Of a stretch of 64,000 bases of DNA, positions 11,465 through 20,267 are shown one piece after another (within the stretch, counting starts at the first letter, position 1; each line of letters opens with the position of its first letter). This DNA is from Thraustochytrium sp. TN22 (lineage: Eukaryota; Sar; Bigyra; Thraustochytrida; Thraustochytriidae): positions 90,194-154,193 of the forward strand of contig JABLUY010000064.1 in NCBI GenBank assembly GCA_013306675.1, in the 5' to 3' direction. The position numbers were made by a program, and so were the translations under genes. Below the pieces are notes generated by a model that searched no databases, was not told the origin of the DNA, and saw only the letters and a program-made list of their open reading frames with translations.

Positions 11465-12286
11465 CTACTTTGCGTGAGTGGTGCCGAGCCCGGCGGGCCG
11501 GCGGATCTGCAACAGCAGCGACGGGTTCTTGAGTTTGACGAGGGCGTTCACGTCGGAAAGGCGGGCTTGCATGAGCGCCAGGCGCGACTTCATGGCGTTG
11601 TAGCGGTAGGCGATGTGCTGGCGGACGGCCTCCTCGGGCGCGCGAGCAAAGTCGCAGGTGAGCAGCTCGACAAACTTGTACTCCATATTCTTGATGAAGT
11701 CGAGGCGCGACGGCCCATCCTCCTGCAGCACGAAGATGGCAAGATGCGTGTTGGGCTCCTTGATACAGCTGTTGAGCATGCGGGTGAGAACACGTGCGTA
11801 GTTGTCAAAGTCGATCATGAGCTTCTGCTGCTCCTGCATGAGGCGGAAGCCAGTCTCGTCGACGGTGTGCGCATAGAGGAAGAAGAGGTCGGCCTCGCTG
11901 CTGAGCTCGATACGCAGCGACTCGGGCTCGTTTTCCGAGCCCAGCACGAGCACCTTGACCTTGATGGCCTCGAGCGTGCCCACATCCTGCGGGCCGTCCT
12001 TGGACTCTTGATAGCGCAGCTCCAAGGGGACCTCGCGGTCGAAGACACACTTCCATCCGCCCTGCACGCTCGGGTCCATCGCCTCGATGGCCGAGAAGTC
12101 GAAGTGCGTCAGTCCGAGGCCAGCATCCTGGTGCGCTGCCGCCGACCCCGGCGCAGCACCTCCTCGGGGGCTGGACGCCGCCGCTGATCGTGCGGACGAG
12201 GTCAGCGCGCCCACGCCGCTGTGTCCGCGCCGTGCCAGCGCTGCGGCGCTGCTCGCCGTGGACCGCGGCGAGAAGGACGACTCCAT
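11465..12286 (-). CDS. SAS-6-like (SAS6L) centriole/flagellum protein, N-domain only
   Basis: It is a 273-aa protein. I chose the first ATG at 12286 because the longer frame opens with GTG at 12313. After a Ser/Ala-rich leader of about 65 residues, it matches the SAS-6 N-terminal head domain: FDREVPLELRY, SLRIELSSEADLFFLYAHTV, LMIDFDNYARVLTRML, then a helix. The human SAS-6 domain has the same order of blocks, including the FFLY motif. The long coiled coil that forms the cartwheel spoke is absent. That matches the short SAS6-like paralogues known from trypanosomes and apicomplexans, which sit at the flagellar base or apical complex. A flagellated life stage is implied. The assignment as SAS6L rather than a truncated canonical SAS-6 rests on length. 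Confidence 0.8.
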   Translation of the reverse strand: MESSFSPRSTASSAAALARRGHSGVGALTSSARSAAASSPRGGAAPGSAAAHQDAGLGLTHFDFSAIEAMDPSVQGGWKCVFDREVPLELRYQESKDGPQDVGTLEAIKVKVLVLGSENEPESLRIELSSEADLFFLYAHTVDETGFRLMQEQQKLMIDFDNYARVLTRMLNSCIKEPNTHLAIFVLQEDGPSRLDFIKNMEYKFVELLTCDFARAPEEAVRQHIAYRYNAMKSRLALMQARLSDVNALVKLKNPSLLLQIRRPAGLGTTHAK

Positions 12287-13977
12287 GGCGGAGCTCGCGG
12301 AGTGAAAAGGCACCTGCCTACAGTCGCCGCGCCGCTACTGGTGCTGCTGGTGCTCTTGGTGCTGCTGCACCTGCTGCTAGTGCTGCTAGTGCTGCTCTCG
12401 CCGCTGGCGCCGCCGCCACCGCGCCGCGTCGTGCGATGTCCTGGTGGCCGCCTCCGGTCTGACCGTGATGATGCAAGGATGACCTCTTGCTGTGTCGGTT
12501 ACGGCGCGCACCCCGTCAACGATGTGAGAGTGAACAGCGCACGACCAGGCTGGCTGGCAATGCCTGGAAGCGCCTGTGGCGAAGGTTGTTGAAGGCTTCA
12601 AGTTATTGAAGGGGGGTGTTCCTCGGATGCGTGCTCTCACCCCGGAAGGCTTGTTGGATATCCAGCTGGCTAGCCAGCTGGAGCGAGACACCAACGAGGC
12701 GAGCCTCAGTTTCTTCCGGCAGACTGATCGTACGGCCACTCCAATTTAGGTTACCGCTGTGTGTGTATAGGGTGCACTTGTTTCTGCGTTCACTCGCGCG
12801 CACTGCTGCTGTTCGCCATCGGTGGTTGGACGCCTGGGTTATCGCGCCCATGGTCACTCTGCGTGCTCCGAAATCTCGGCATGCCAACGCATTCTTCGCG
12901 AGGAGGTCCCCCACATACGCTTCCTGGAGCAGGGCAGAGGACGTGTCGTCTCTTGGGCCTTCGATGCGATGCAAGGGGTCTGGAAGAGCCTCGCGAGCTC
13001 TGAGTTATCGCGAGGTTCGCTTCGCGGCTGGTGTAGATGCCACTTCCGACACGGCAGGCAGACCGCCGCGAGAACTCGACCTGGACTAGTTTCACGCCTG
13101 CGCTGCGTGCGACTGAGCGATCACACTTCTGATAAGTCTGCCGGGCAGACAGACGTGCGCAGCGGGTTTACGGATGGGAAGCAAGATGGTTGATTGCTTT
13201 TTGAAAACTCTCAGGCTGCTCCGCGACGTCATCATAGCAAGCACTGGCACAATCGACTGGTGAGTGAAGATCGGTCAGGCAAACGCAACGAAGCTACCCC
13301 CACCCGCGCAGGCCGAGGCGGCCGAGCAAGGTGCGGAATGAACCGGTTCTTGTAATGATGCCGAGGGCTGGATGGCCAGGTTAAGCGGGGTGTTGCGAGG
13401 CTGCTGAGGCCATGGTGCGGGCTTGCGATCATTCTAAGCTCAGTGGTCGAGGGCCCACGCAGTACACAACGCATTGTACTATCGTACAGGGTACAAAAGA
13501 AGATTGGGGCTGGATCGGCCGTCCATTGTGGGTCCCGGACCTTGGCACCCCGGGCCTGAGACGTGAAGGGCAGGTGGCCATGCCACGGCACCTTTATGAG
13601 ATTCTAGCGGGGACATGAGATCGTACAGGTCGGTGAGGTCTACTCCGTCCCAAGTCTGACTCGGAATGTCGAACGTCACAGGCTGGTCGTGCGTCTAGTC
13701 CTCGTTCGAGTTGTCCACCCATTCGCGGCCGCGAGCCTGTCGCATACCGTCCCTCGTCATCTCTCTTTGGGCAGGTCGACACGCCGTATCATTCGATTTC
13801 TGATCATTCTCTTCATTCTGGTTCTCATTACAAAGGGCAAGAGGTAAGAGGTGGGCGTGCTTCCTGGCTGCGAGGTTGTCTGCCCGTCATCACAGATGCC
13901 ACCTTCGAGCGCGAAGGTGCTGGGCGAGCCCGAAGGGTACGCCGAGGTCCGCGCGGCGTGTCCCACGCACACTCGCA
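12287..13977. other. Intergenic region, 1.7 kb, no recognised gene
   Basis: A GCTG-type short repeat (about 12335-12396) precedes the SAS-6-like start. The rest is less GC-rich than its neighbours and contains only short frames without recognisable motifs. One AACTTGAA-family motif (12597) and one CACTGGCA motif (13242) are present. Confidence 0.5.
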
Positions 13978-15663
13978 TCAGGCGGTCTTGGCCGCATCTC
14001 GGGTCATGTCGGAGGTCTTGCCGGCGTGCGCGCTCTCGTCGACAACCACGTCGTCAGCGACGGCACCCGCGCCTGTCCTGCCACCGAACCCGCCGTTGTG
14101 CTTGTCATCGGCGTTGCCATCGTCCATGACCTGGACGGCGACAGGCATAGCAGTGGCCATGGCGTTGCGGTTCATGCCAGGCCAGTAGGACGTGGTCCTG
14201 TAGCCGGCACAGCAGGCCACAATGGAACCGAGGATGTAAAAACCGAGGGGGCCCGCCGGCCACCAGAGAAGCGCAACGATCATGACGCCGAGCAACCAGT
14301 TGTATAACAGGAGGTCCTGGTCGAGGTAGTCGAGCTCGAGGGCAAAGGCAATGAGGAAGAAGGTGCCGGAGACGAAGACCATGATGGTCGAGGTTTGCCA
14401 GCGTTTGAGGAGCTTCTCGTTCCAGAGGGCGCGACTGAGGAAACGCATCGCGAGAAGGTAGACTGCAACGAGAATCTCTGCGAAGACGAACTTGGCGTCG
14501 ATGAAGGGAACCCCCCTTGGCTCGTAGAGGCCCATGGATATGATTGTGAAATCGCGGCCGCGATGACCAGAGAAGCCGCGCTGAAAGACGGGTTCGTACA
14601 TCACCGAAGCATCGTACACGAAGTCTTGCGCAAGGTCGGCTGTGGTGGACGCAATGAATTGACAGGTCGGTTTGTAGGAGGTCTCCTCCATGGCGATGGA
14701 GACGGCGAGCGTCATGAGAGCTGCCGAGGCGAGCTCCGCGAGCCACCCATAGCAGCTGCGGCGGCCCCAGATGGAGTGAGAGGCGCCGTACTTGCGTCTG
14801 CAGCAGCGCTCGTTGGCGAAGAGACGCTCACAGAGACCTACGTGGCGCCCTGCCGTGTCAATGACGCCGGCGAGCCCAAGAAAGGTCCAGAGCGCCCAGT
14901 GGGAGAGCGAGCGCTGCTGCGAGCCAAAGGCGGAGAAGTGCAGCTCGTCGCTTCCGTCGCTGAAGAATATGCGCAGATCCGCATAGATGCCACCAATGAG
15001 GAGCAGCGCGATGAGTACATAAAAGATGCCCATGAGCGGCGTGGACAGCGAGGCGCCTGCGTTGGGATCTTGGGTATACTTGTAATTCGAGCACCTGGCG
15101 CAGCGAAAGCGGCCTCCCACATTCGAGTAGACGTTTGCCTCCGCGAGCCAGCCCGCACCCTCGTCCACACAGAGCTGCTGCAGGTAGGCACAGTGGGTGC
15201 CGGAGGCAGAGGCAATGGTGTCGTACCATGAGACGGCTTGCAGATACATCGAATCTGTGGAGAATTCGCATTCCGACTCTGCATCGCTGGCGTACCACCG
15301 CTCACTGTATGCGTCGTTCGGGTCCAGGCTCGCGTCCTGCAGGAGCGCTTCGCTATCCGGAGTGTAGGTCGGCCAGTATACGTTCTCCGGACAGCCCTCG
15401 GTGGCGTCGCAGATGTAGCCAACGCCACACGAACTGCACATGTACGGCCCATGCTGCCAGTCCTCTGCGAGGCCACGGAAAAGCGTCCCGCCGCTGGACG
15501 GCTGCCCCCACGTGTGAAAGCTGCCGCTGCACATGGCTCGTGCGGTCGCAACGCTTGTCGCCACGGGGCACGTCGCGTTCGAAAGCGGTCTTGCCTGCGC
15601 CGCGCCGCCCAGGCCTAGAACCAGCGTCGCGGCCGCCGCCAGCGCGAGCGTGCTGGGCGCCAT
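13978..15663 (-). CDS. Cys-rich ectodomain, about 7-TM membrane protein, paralogue A
   Basis: It is a 561-aa protein starting at an ATG at 15663. Residues 1-24 form a signal peptide with a likely cut after AQA. Residues about 25-205 form a cysteine-rich, presumably extracellular domain with the blocks CSSCGVGYICDATEGC and FRCARCSNYKY. About seven hydrophobic segments follow: 206-228, 255-272 (weak), 309-324, 391-410, 425-444, 451-468 and 471-488. A soluble, probably cytoplasmic tail of about 70 residues ends the protein. The neighbour at 16534-18222 is a clear paralogue of equal length and order of features. I recognise no family. The layout resembles a receptor, but no GPCR signature motif was seen, so the function is unknown. 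Confidence 0.8.
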   Translation of the reverse strand: MAPSTLALAAAATLVLGLGGAAQARPLSNATCPVATSVATARAMCSGSFHTWGQPSSGGTLFRGLAEDWQHGPYMCSSCGVGYICDATEGCPENVYWPTYTPDSEALLQDASLDPNDAYSERWYASDAESECEFSTDSMYLQAVSWYDTIASASGTHCAYLQQLCVDEGAGWLAEANVYSNVGGRFRCARCSNYKYTQDPNAGASLSTPLMGIFYVLIALLLIGGIYADLRIFFSDGSDELHFSAFGSQQRSLSHWALWTFLGLAGVIDTAGRHVGLCERLFANERCCRRKYGASHSIWGRRSCYGWLAELASAALMTLAVSIAMEETSYKPTCQFIASTTADLAQDFVYDASVMYEPVFQRGFSGHRGRDFTIISMGLYEPRGVPFIDAKFVFAEILVAVYLLAMRFLSRALWNEKLLKRWQTSTIMVFVSGTFFLIAFALELDYLDQDLLLYNWLLGVMIVALLWWPAGPLGFYILGSIVACCAGYRTTSYWPGMNRNAMATAMPVAVQVMDDGNADDKHNGGFGGRTGAGAVADDVVVDESAHAGKTSDMTRDAAKTA

Positions 15664-16533
15664 GCCGCGCCGTGTGCCGTGCCGTGTCGTGCCGTGCCAG
15701 GGTCCGAGGCCTCAAGTCAACAGCACCGTGACAGCGAGCGCGCGGTGAGCGCAAGCTTGCCCGCCCGCCCGCCCGCCCGCTCCGCCCGCCCGCTCGCCAG
15801 TCGTGGGTGGAGCTCTGCGCGTGCGCGCTTCCTCCGCGCGCGCTGGTTTGCGGACTGGCGCGCCTGCCAGTGCCCTGCCAGTGCTGAGGTCCTGCGCACT
15901 GCGCAGCTCCCATTTCCATGCGCAAGCTGGCACGCGCTCGCTCGCTCGGCTACCGCCGGTAGAAGTTAGATAGTAAGAGACTGTAGAGTACAAGGTAGCT
16001 TACTACTACGAGGCTACCGTCAGCGGGACTTCAACCATGGCAACTTGAGCCTGTTCAAGTTGAGGAGGCACTCGACAGCCAGACTCACCTTGACTGTCAC
16101 TGGCAGCCTAAGTGAGGGGAAGCACGGCAACTTGAACCCGTCGCTACCGCTGTCACTGGCAGTGCCGCGGCCGCGGCGCTGGTCGGCCGCTGGTCTTTTG
16201 GGCCCGCCAGGGCCAGGCCGCGGCGCTGCCGCCGGTGGGCTACTCTTAGGAGTACCTGCTTATCGCGAGCTGCAACGCCAAGGCCAGCGGTTCCTGGAAT
16301 GTGCGGTCGCTCTGAGCGCTCGCCACTGCGCTGTCCGGCCTGGCGGCCAGAAAGCCACGAGCCAGCACGTTGGGCCCGCCAGGGCCGTCCAGCTGCCGGG
16401 GGGAGCGGTAAGCCAGTTGAACTTGAAGACAATGTGACATGGGCTGACTGTGAGCTGGGCCCGCCAGGGCCGTCCAGCTGCCGCCGGGGGAAGCGGTAAG
16501 CCAGTTGAACTTGAAGACAATGTGACAAAATTA
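15664..16533. other. Spacer between the two 7-TM paralogues
   Basis: It carries a (CCCG)n repeat at about 15758-15797 and four exact CACTGGCA-family motifs (15865, 15876, 16098, 16154). AACTTGAA-family motifs occur at 16054, 16129, 16420 and 16508. A tandem duplication abuts the end of paralogue B. No coding region is supported. Confidence 0.55.
16372..16527. repeat. Tandem duplication, about 70 bp x 2, period 85
   Basis: Copies at 16372-16439 and 16457-16527 are nearly identical, differing mainly by a 3-nt change in a G-rich run. The second copy ends 7 nt from the stop codon of the 7-TM paralogue B. A partial related word (gggcccgccagggcc) also lies near 16200. Confidence 0.85.
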
Positions 16534-18222
16534 CTACAGCTTGGGCTCGGCCTCCGAGTCGGCACCGTACATGACTTGCGCGGTTGGCACTTGCTGCTGC
16601 GGTGGCTGGTACATGGTGTACATGTACTGGCCGGGCTGGCCGGGCACGGCGACCATCTGCACGGGAAACTGCTGGTTGGGCTGCGAGGTAGTAAAGGGCT
16701 GGACACGAAGATGAGGGCGGGCAGACGGGTCGGTTGGCCTGAAGGCAGTGACGGAGGCCACGATGGAGCCAAGCCACCAGGCGATGATGGGAAGGATCGG
16801 GTAGCGGATGACGCCGATGGTGAAACTGCCAGCAATCCAGGCGGCGACGACGAGCGTGAGGTCGACCTCAGACTCGATCCAGAGGGCGACAGCCATGAAT
16901 GCGATGGCGGTGAGACAAACGACGCACCAGGCGGCATCGTCGGTGATGGCGCCGATCCTGCGCAGAGAGCGCAGAAAGAGGCGCATGCCGAGCATGTAGG
17001 CGAGCACCACGGCCTCTGCGGCAAAGTAGGCGGTGGAGTAGGTGATGTAGATGGGCTGAAAGACGCTGGTGTCGTTCTTGATGGCGTAGGAATAGCCCGG
17101 GTACGGGCTAAAGTCGTTGTCGAAGACAGGCGTGTAGAGCTCAGTGGCCGAGGCGGTCAGGTTGGTGAGATCGGCGGTGGTGGATGAAATGAAGTCGCAA
17201 ATGGGCTCCGTGGAACTGTCGCGAAGGATGATGGAGACCGCGAGGGACATGAGGATGAGCGCGCAGAACTCGGCGCAGGAGATGCGGTAGGTGACGCCCT
17301 CCTCCTTGGACCTGCACACCTCGACAAGTTCCTTGGCGCAGTTGTTCTGGCCGCAGCCGAGGGACTCGTAGAGGGTGTTGCGGCAGCCATAGTCGTCCAC
17401 GTAGCCGGTCACCTGCAGAATGAAGAGCTGAAACCACTTGCGGACAGACTTGGGACCCCGACCCTTGACAGCCGCTGCCTCCGGGTCGCTCTTGGCGGCC
17501 TCGTCGTCGCTGTCAGACGCTCGATAGTACACGGCGAGGTCAAGCGCGACGCCAAAGGCGAAGATGACGCTGACCACGGCATAAAGGATGAGCATCTGAG
17601 TCTCGAGTAGCCCCTGGTAGTCGTAGTTCATGATGGAAGGCGCCACGATGCCGTAGTTTTCGCACTTGGAGCACTGAAAGAAGCCGCCCTGGAGACCATT
17701 GGTATGGGCCTGGAAGAGCCACCCGAGGTCATACTCGACGCAGATGCGCTGCATAGCTTCGCAGGTGAGCAGGTTGTGCTTGCCGGAAAAGTCATCGCCG
17801 ATCTCCTCCAGGTTGGGGCAGAGCTCGTAGAGCGCGCCGGCGACCTCGTCGCTCACGAGCTCGTAGTAGGCATCGTCGGGCTCGGCGTCCCAGAAGTCGT
17901 CCGTGAAGGTGGTGTCGTCCGCATACCAGAGCTTCTCCTCGATGAGGCTGCCACCGGGCCAGAGCACATTGCTGGGGCAGCCTGCCGCGCCGCCGTCGCA
18001 AACGTAGCCGACGCCGCAGTCGCTGCAGTGGTACGGTCCGAAGCGTAGGTCCTCGTCGAGGCCGTCAAAGCGGCCCCAGAGCTGCAAGTCGCCTGTGCAC
18101 AGCGCGCGCGCCTCGGCCACGCTGCCAACGATCGGGCAGTCCTCTGTCGCCAGCGGGCGCGCGTGCGCCGTCCCCACCACGGCGAGGAGCGTCGCCACTG
18201 CGGCGAAGGACTCGGATGCCAT
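16534..18222 (-). CDS. Cys-rich ectodomain, about 7-TM membrane protein, paralogue B
   Basis: It is a 562-aa protein. I use the ATG at 18222, which directly opens a signal peptide (cut near AHA); the longer frame opens with GTG at 18297. Shared with paralogue A are the mature start HARPL/QARPL, the block CSDCGVGYVCDGGAAGC, the FFQCSKCENYG motif, and SLAVSI...ADL around the third membrane segment. Hydrophobic segments fall in the same order, about seven in all. Asn-X-Ser/Thr sites occur in the loop after the third segment. The tail differs: it is Pro/Gln/Tyr-rich. The two genes are head-to-tail, so a tandem duplication followed by strong divergence is likely. The family is unknown. Confidence 0.8.
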   Translation of the reverse strand: MASESFAAVATLLAVVGTAHARPLATEDCPIVGSVAEARALCTGDLQLWGRFDGLDEDLRFGPYHCSDCGVGYVCDGGAAGCPSNVLWPGGSLIEEKLWYADDTTFTDDFWDAEPDDAYYELVSDEVAGALYELCPNLEEIGDDFSGKHNLLTCEAMQRICVEYDLGWLFQAHTNGLQGGFFQCSKCENYGIVAPSIMNYDYQGLLETQMLILYAVVSVIFAFGVALDLAVYYRASDSDDEAAKSDPEAAAVKGRGPKSVRKWFQLFILQVTGYVDDYGCRNTLYESLGCGQNNCAKELVEVCRSKEEGVTYRISCAEFCALILMSLAVSIILRDSSTEPICDFISSTTADLTNLTASATELYTPVFDNDFSPYPGYSYAIKNDTSVFQPIYITYSTAYFAAEAVVLAYMLGMRLFLRSLRRIGAITDDAAWCVVCLTAIAFMAVALWIESEVDLTLVVAAWIAGSFTIGVIRYPILPIIAWWLGSIVASVTAFRPTDPSARPHLRVQPFTTSQPNQQFPVQMVAVPGQPGQYMYTMYQPPQQQVPTAQVMYGADSEAEPKL

Positions 18223-18725
18223 CCTGTGGAGCTTGAGCTGGGACAATGGGCGGGGGCCGGCCGCGCGCGCGAGTCGAGGGAGCGAACGCGCAGGCACGTA
18301 GTACGGTACTACGCAAAGGCCGAAGTTGGGGCTCTGCGAAGCTGGCTGGGCTGCCGGCGTCTGCCAGCATTGCCAGCGCCGTGCGGTGCACGTGTGGCGC
18401 GGCGCTCCGAGTCGCGCCAGGGCACTGGCAGGGCGTGCTCACAAGACCCACAAGAGCTGCTGAGCTCCCCGGCTCCCCCGCTCGACCGCAGTGCCAGTGA
18501 AGAGAGAAGTACAAACTGCCGGAAAGTAGGTACTGCCAGTGGTGGGGATACCGTACCGTACCGTGCCAGGCTGCCACTGCCTATGCAATTGCAATGCGGC
18601 ATGGCAATGCGTCATGGCAATGCGGCGCGGCATGCACAGTGGCTCCCGTTGATTGGACGAAAGTCACGGTGTGGACAGCGAAAAACTATGTTGTTCAAGA
18701 TGGACACAGACGGTTGACAGCGGCG
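18223..18725. promoter_or_regulatory. Upstream region of 7-TM paralogue B with CACTGGCA cluster
   Basis: It carries three exact CACTGGCA/TGCCAGTG motifs at 18423-18430, 18492-18499 and 18534-18541, about 200-320 bp before the start. Paralogue A has two at a similar distance (15865, 15876). This suggests, but does not prove, a shared promoter element. Confidence 0.4.
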
Positions 18726-20267
18726 TCAAACGAGGCGGCGTAGCTCGGTCAAGACGGCGTCGAAGGAGGGACGGAGTGCGGGCTCGTGGTTCAGGCACTG
18801 GTGCATGACCTTTTCGAGCGGGCGGTATTCCTGGGGCGCAAAGTAGCTGCGCGGAGGGAATTTCTCCTGGAGAACGAGGTCCTCGATCTGCGCGAGCGTG
18901 TAGTGCTTGTAGAAGGGCTGCTCACGTGCAAGCATCTCGTAGAGCAGGGCGCCAAAGGACCAGACGTCGATGCTACCGTTGTAGAGCTGGCCGCGGAAGA
19001 CCTCGGGGCTGCGGTACTGCGGCGATGTGACGCAGGTGCGCGTGCGGCCGACGTCCGGGTCAAGGCGCTTGGCGACCTCGAAGTTGGCGACCTTGGCGAC
19101 GAGCGTATTGCCCGAGGTGTGCATCGCCGGGTCGAGGGAGGTCCAGGCAGCCGCGAGCGGGAAGGGGTCCTGCTGCGCGGGCGTGGCGTCTCCGAGCGAG
19201 CTGGCGCGGAACGGCACGAGCGGGGCCGGCGCGTTGGGCGGCTGCTGAGGGGCGGCGTTGGTGGCGGCGGGGCCGGCGTCTTCTGTCTCGCTCGGGTCGT
19301 CGAAGCTGCCGGGAGGCGGCGCGTCGGCGGAGGAGGTCATGGCGCGAAAGATGTTGCCGAGCGAGCGGCTGAGGCGGAAGTGCTTCCGCATGGCGGAGGT
19401 CCAATTGCCGCTGGAGGGATAGTCGGCGCAGACCATGGCGATGTTGGCAGAGGCGAGATCGCGGTGCACGATGCCGTTCTCATGTAGGAAATGGACGGCT
19501 TCGGCAATGTCAATGGCGTACTTGCGTACCTCGATGTAGCTGAGGCGGCCGCGGCCGGAGGCGCGGTGCGCGACGAGGTCACCTAGGGAATCGACGCTAA
19601 ACTCGAAGATGGCGCGGCGCTCGAGTGAGGAGCCGTGCACGAGGACCTCCTGGTAGCCGTGAAAGCGGCGAATGCAGGGGTGATCTGTGCGCTGGAGGAT
19701 TTCGAGCTCGTTGTTGAGCGCGGCATTGTGGTCCGGCAGGCAGGTGGGCGCACGGCAGCGGAGGGCCTTGACGAGCACGATCCCGTGCTCTGCGTTGACG
19801 GCGCGGTACAGGCGGCGGCCAAAGACGCCGCTCTGACCCAGATTGTCGATGAGCGTCACCTCGGACTTGAGCTGTCGAACGCGCGGTGGCACGCGCACCT
19901 CGCCGATGTTCTCATTCATGAAGCTGTTGGCAATGGCCAGCCTGCTGGACGAAAGATGCAGCAGGACGCCGGCGGGTTCCACGGCGGCGTCGGGCCCCAG
20001 GTCGACGTCCTCCGCGATGGCGGCGGAGGTGGCGAGCGCCGCGGCGGCGTCGCGCTGCGCCGCGACCGCGCTCGAGGGCTGCGAGCGCTTGCGCGAGCCG
20101 CGCCGCGACCGCGGTGGGGCGGGCGCGGGCGGCAGCGGCGGGCTGGCCGTGAAGACATCCAGGTGCTTGCAGCCGCCCGTCTCGCGAAACACCTCGCACG
20201 AGCAGCTCGGCCCTTTCCACGAGCGCCTTCGCGCCACGGACGGGCAGAGCAGGCCGGCGCACCACAT
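18726..20267 (-). CDS. SWIM zinc finger plus degenerate protein kinase (probable pseudokinase)
   Basis: It is a 513-aa protein with its first ATG at 20267. Residues 22-35 fit a SWIM zinc finger (C22-x-C24-x8-C33-x-H35) in the setting WKGPSCSCEVF. A Pro/Ala/Arg-rich linker follows. A TKL-like kinase domain spans about 137-513: glycine loop LGQSGVFG (143-150), VLVK lysine K167, HRDLASAN (268-275), a long low-complexity insert (about 280-385), SPE (420-422), DVWSFG (434-439) and Arg499. The metal-binding DFG is NFE (395-397), so the catalytic Asp is Asn and the Gly is Glu. Loss or strong change of activity is expected. The SWIM finger sits very close to the start, so a missed upstream exon is possible. 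SWIM with kinase is known in MEKK1, which argues for a signalling or ubiquitin-linked scaffold. Confidence 0.8.
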   Translation of the reverse strand: MWCAGLLCPSVARRRSWKGPSCSCEVFRETGGCKHLDVFTASPPLPPAPAPPRSRRGSRKRSQPSSAVAAQRDAAAALATSAAIAEDVDLGPDAAVEPAGVLLHLSSSRLAIANSFMNENIGEVRVPPRVRQLKSEVTLIDNLGQSGVFGRRLYRAVNAEHGIVLVKALRCRAPTCLPDHNAALNNELEILQRTDHPCIRRFHGYQEVLVHGSSLERRAIFEFSVDSLGDLVAHRASGRGRLSYIEVRKYAIDIAEAVHFLHENGIVHRDLASANIAMVCADYPSSGNWTSAMRKHFRLSRSLGNIFRAMTSSADAPPPGSFDDPSETEDAGPAATNAAPQQPPNAPAPLVPFRASSLGDATPAQQDPFPLAAAWTSLDPAMHTSGNTLVAKVANFEVAKRLDPDVGRTRTCVTSPQYRSPEVFRGQLYNGSIDVWSFGALLYEMLAREQPFYKHYTLAQIEDLVLQEKFPPRSYFAPQEYRPLEKVMHQCLNHEPALRPSFDAVLTELRRLV

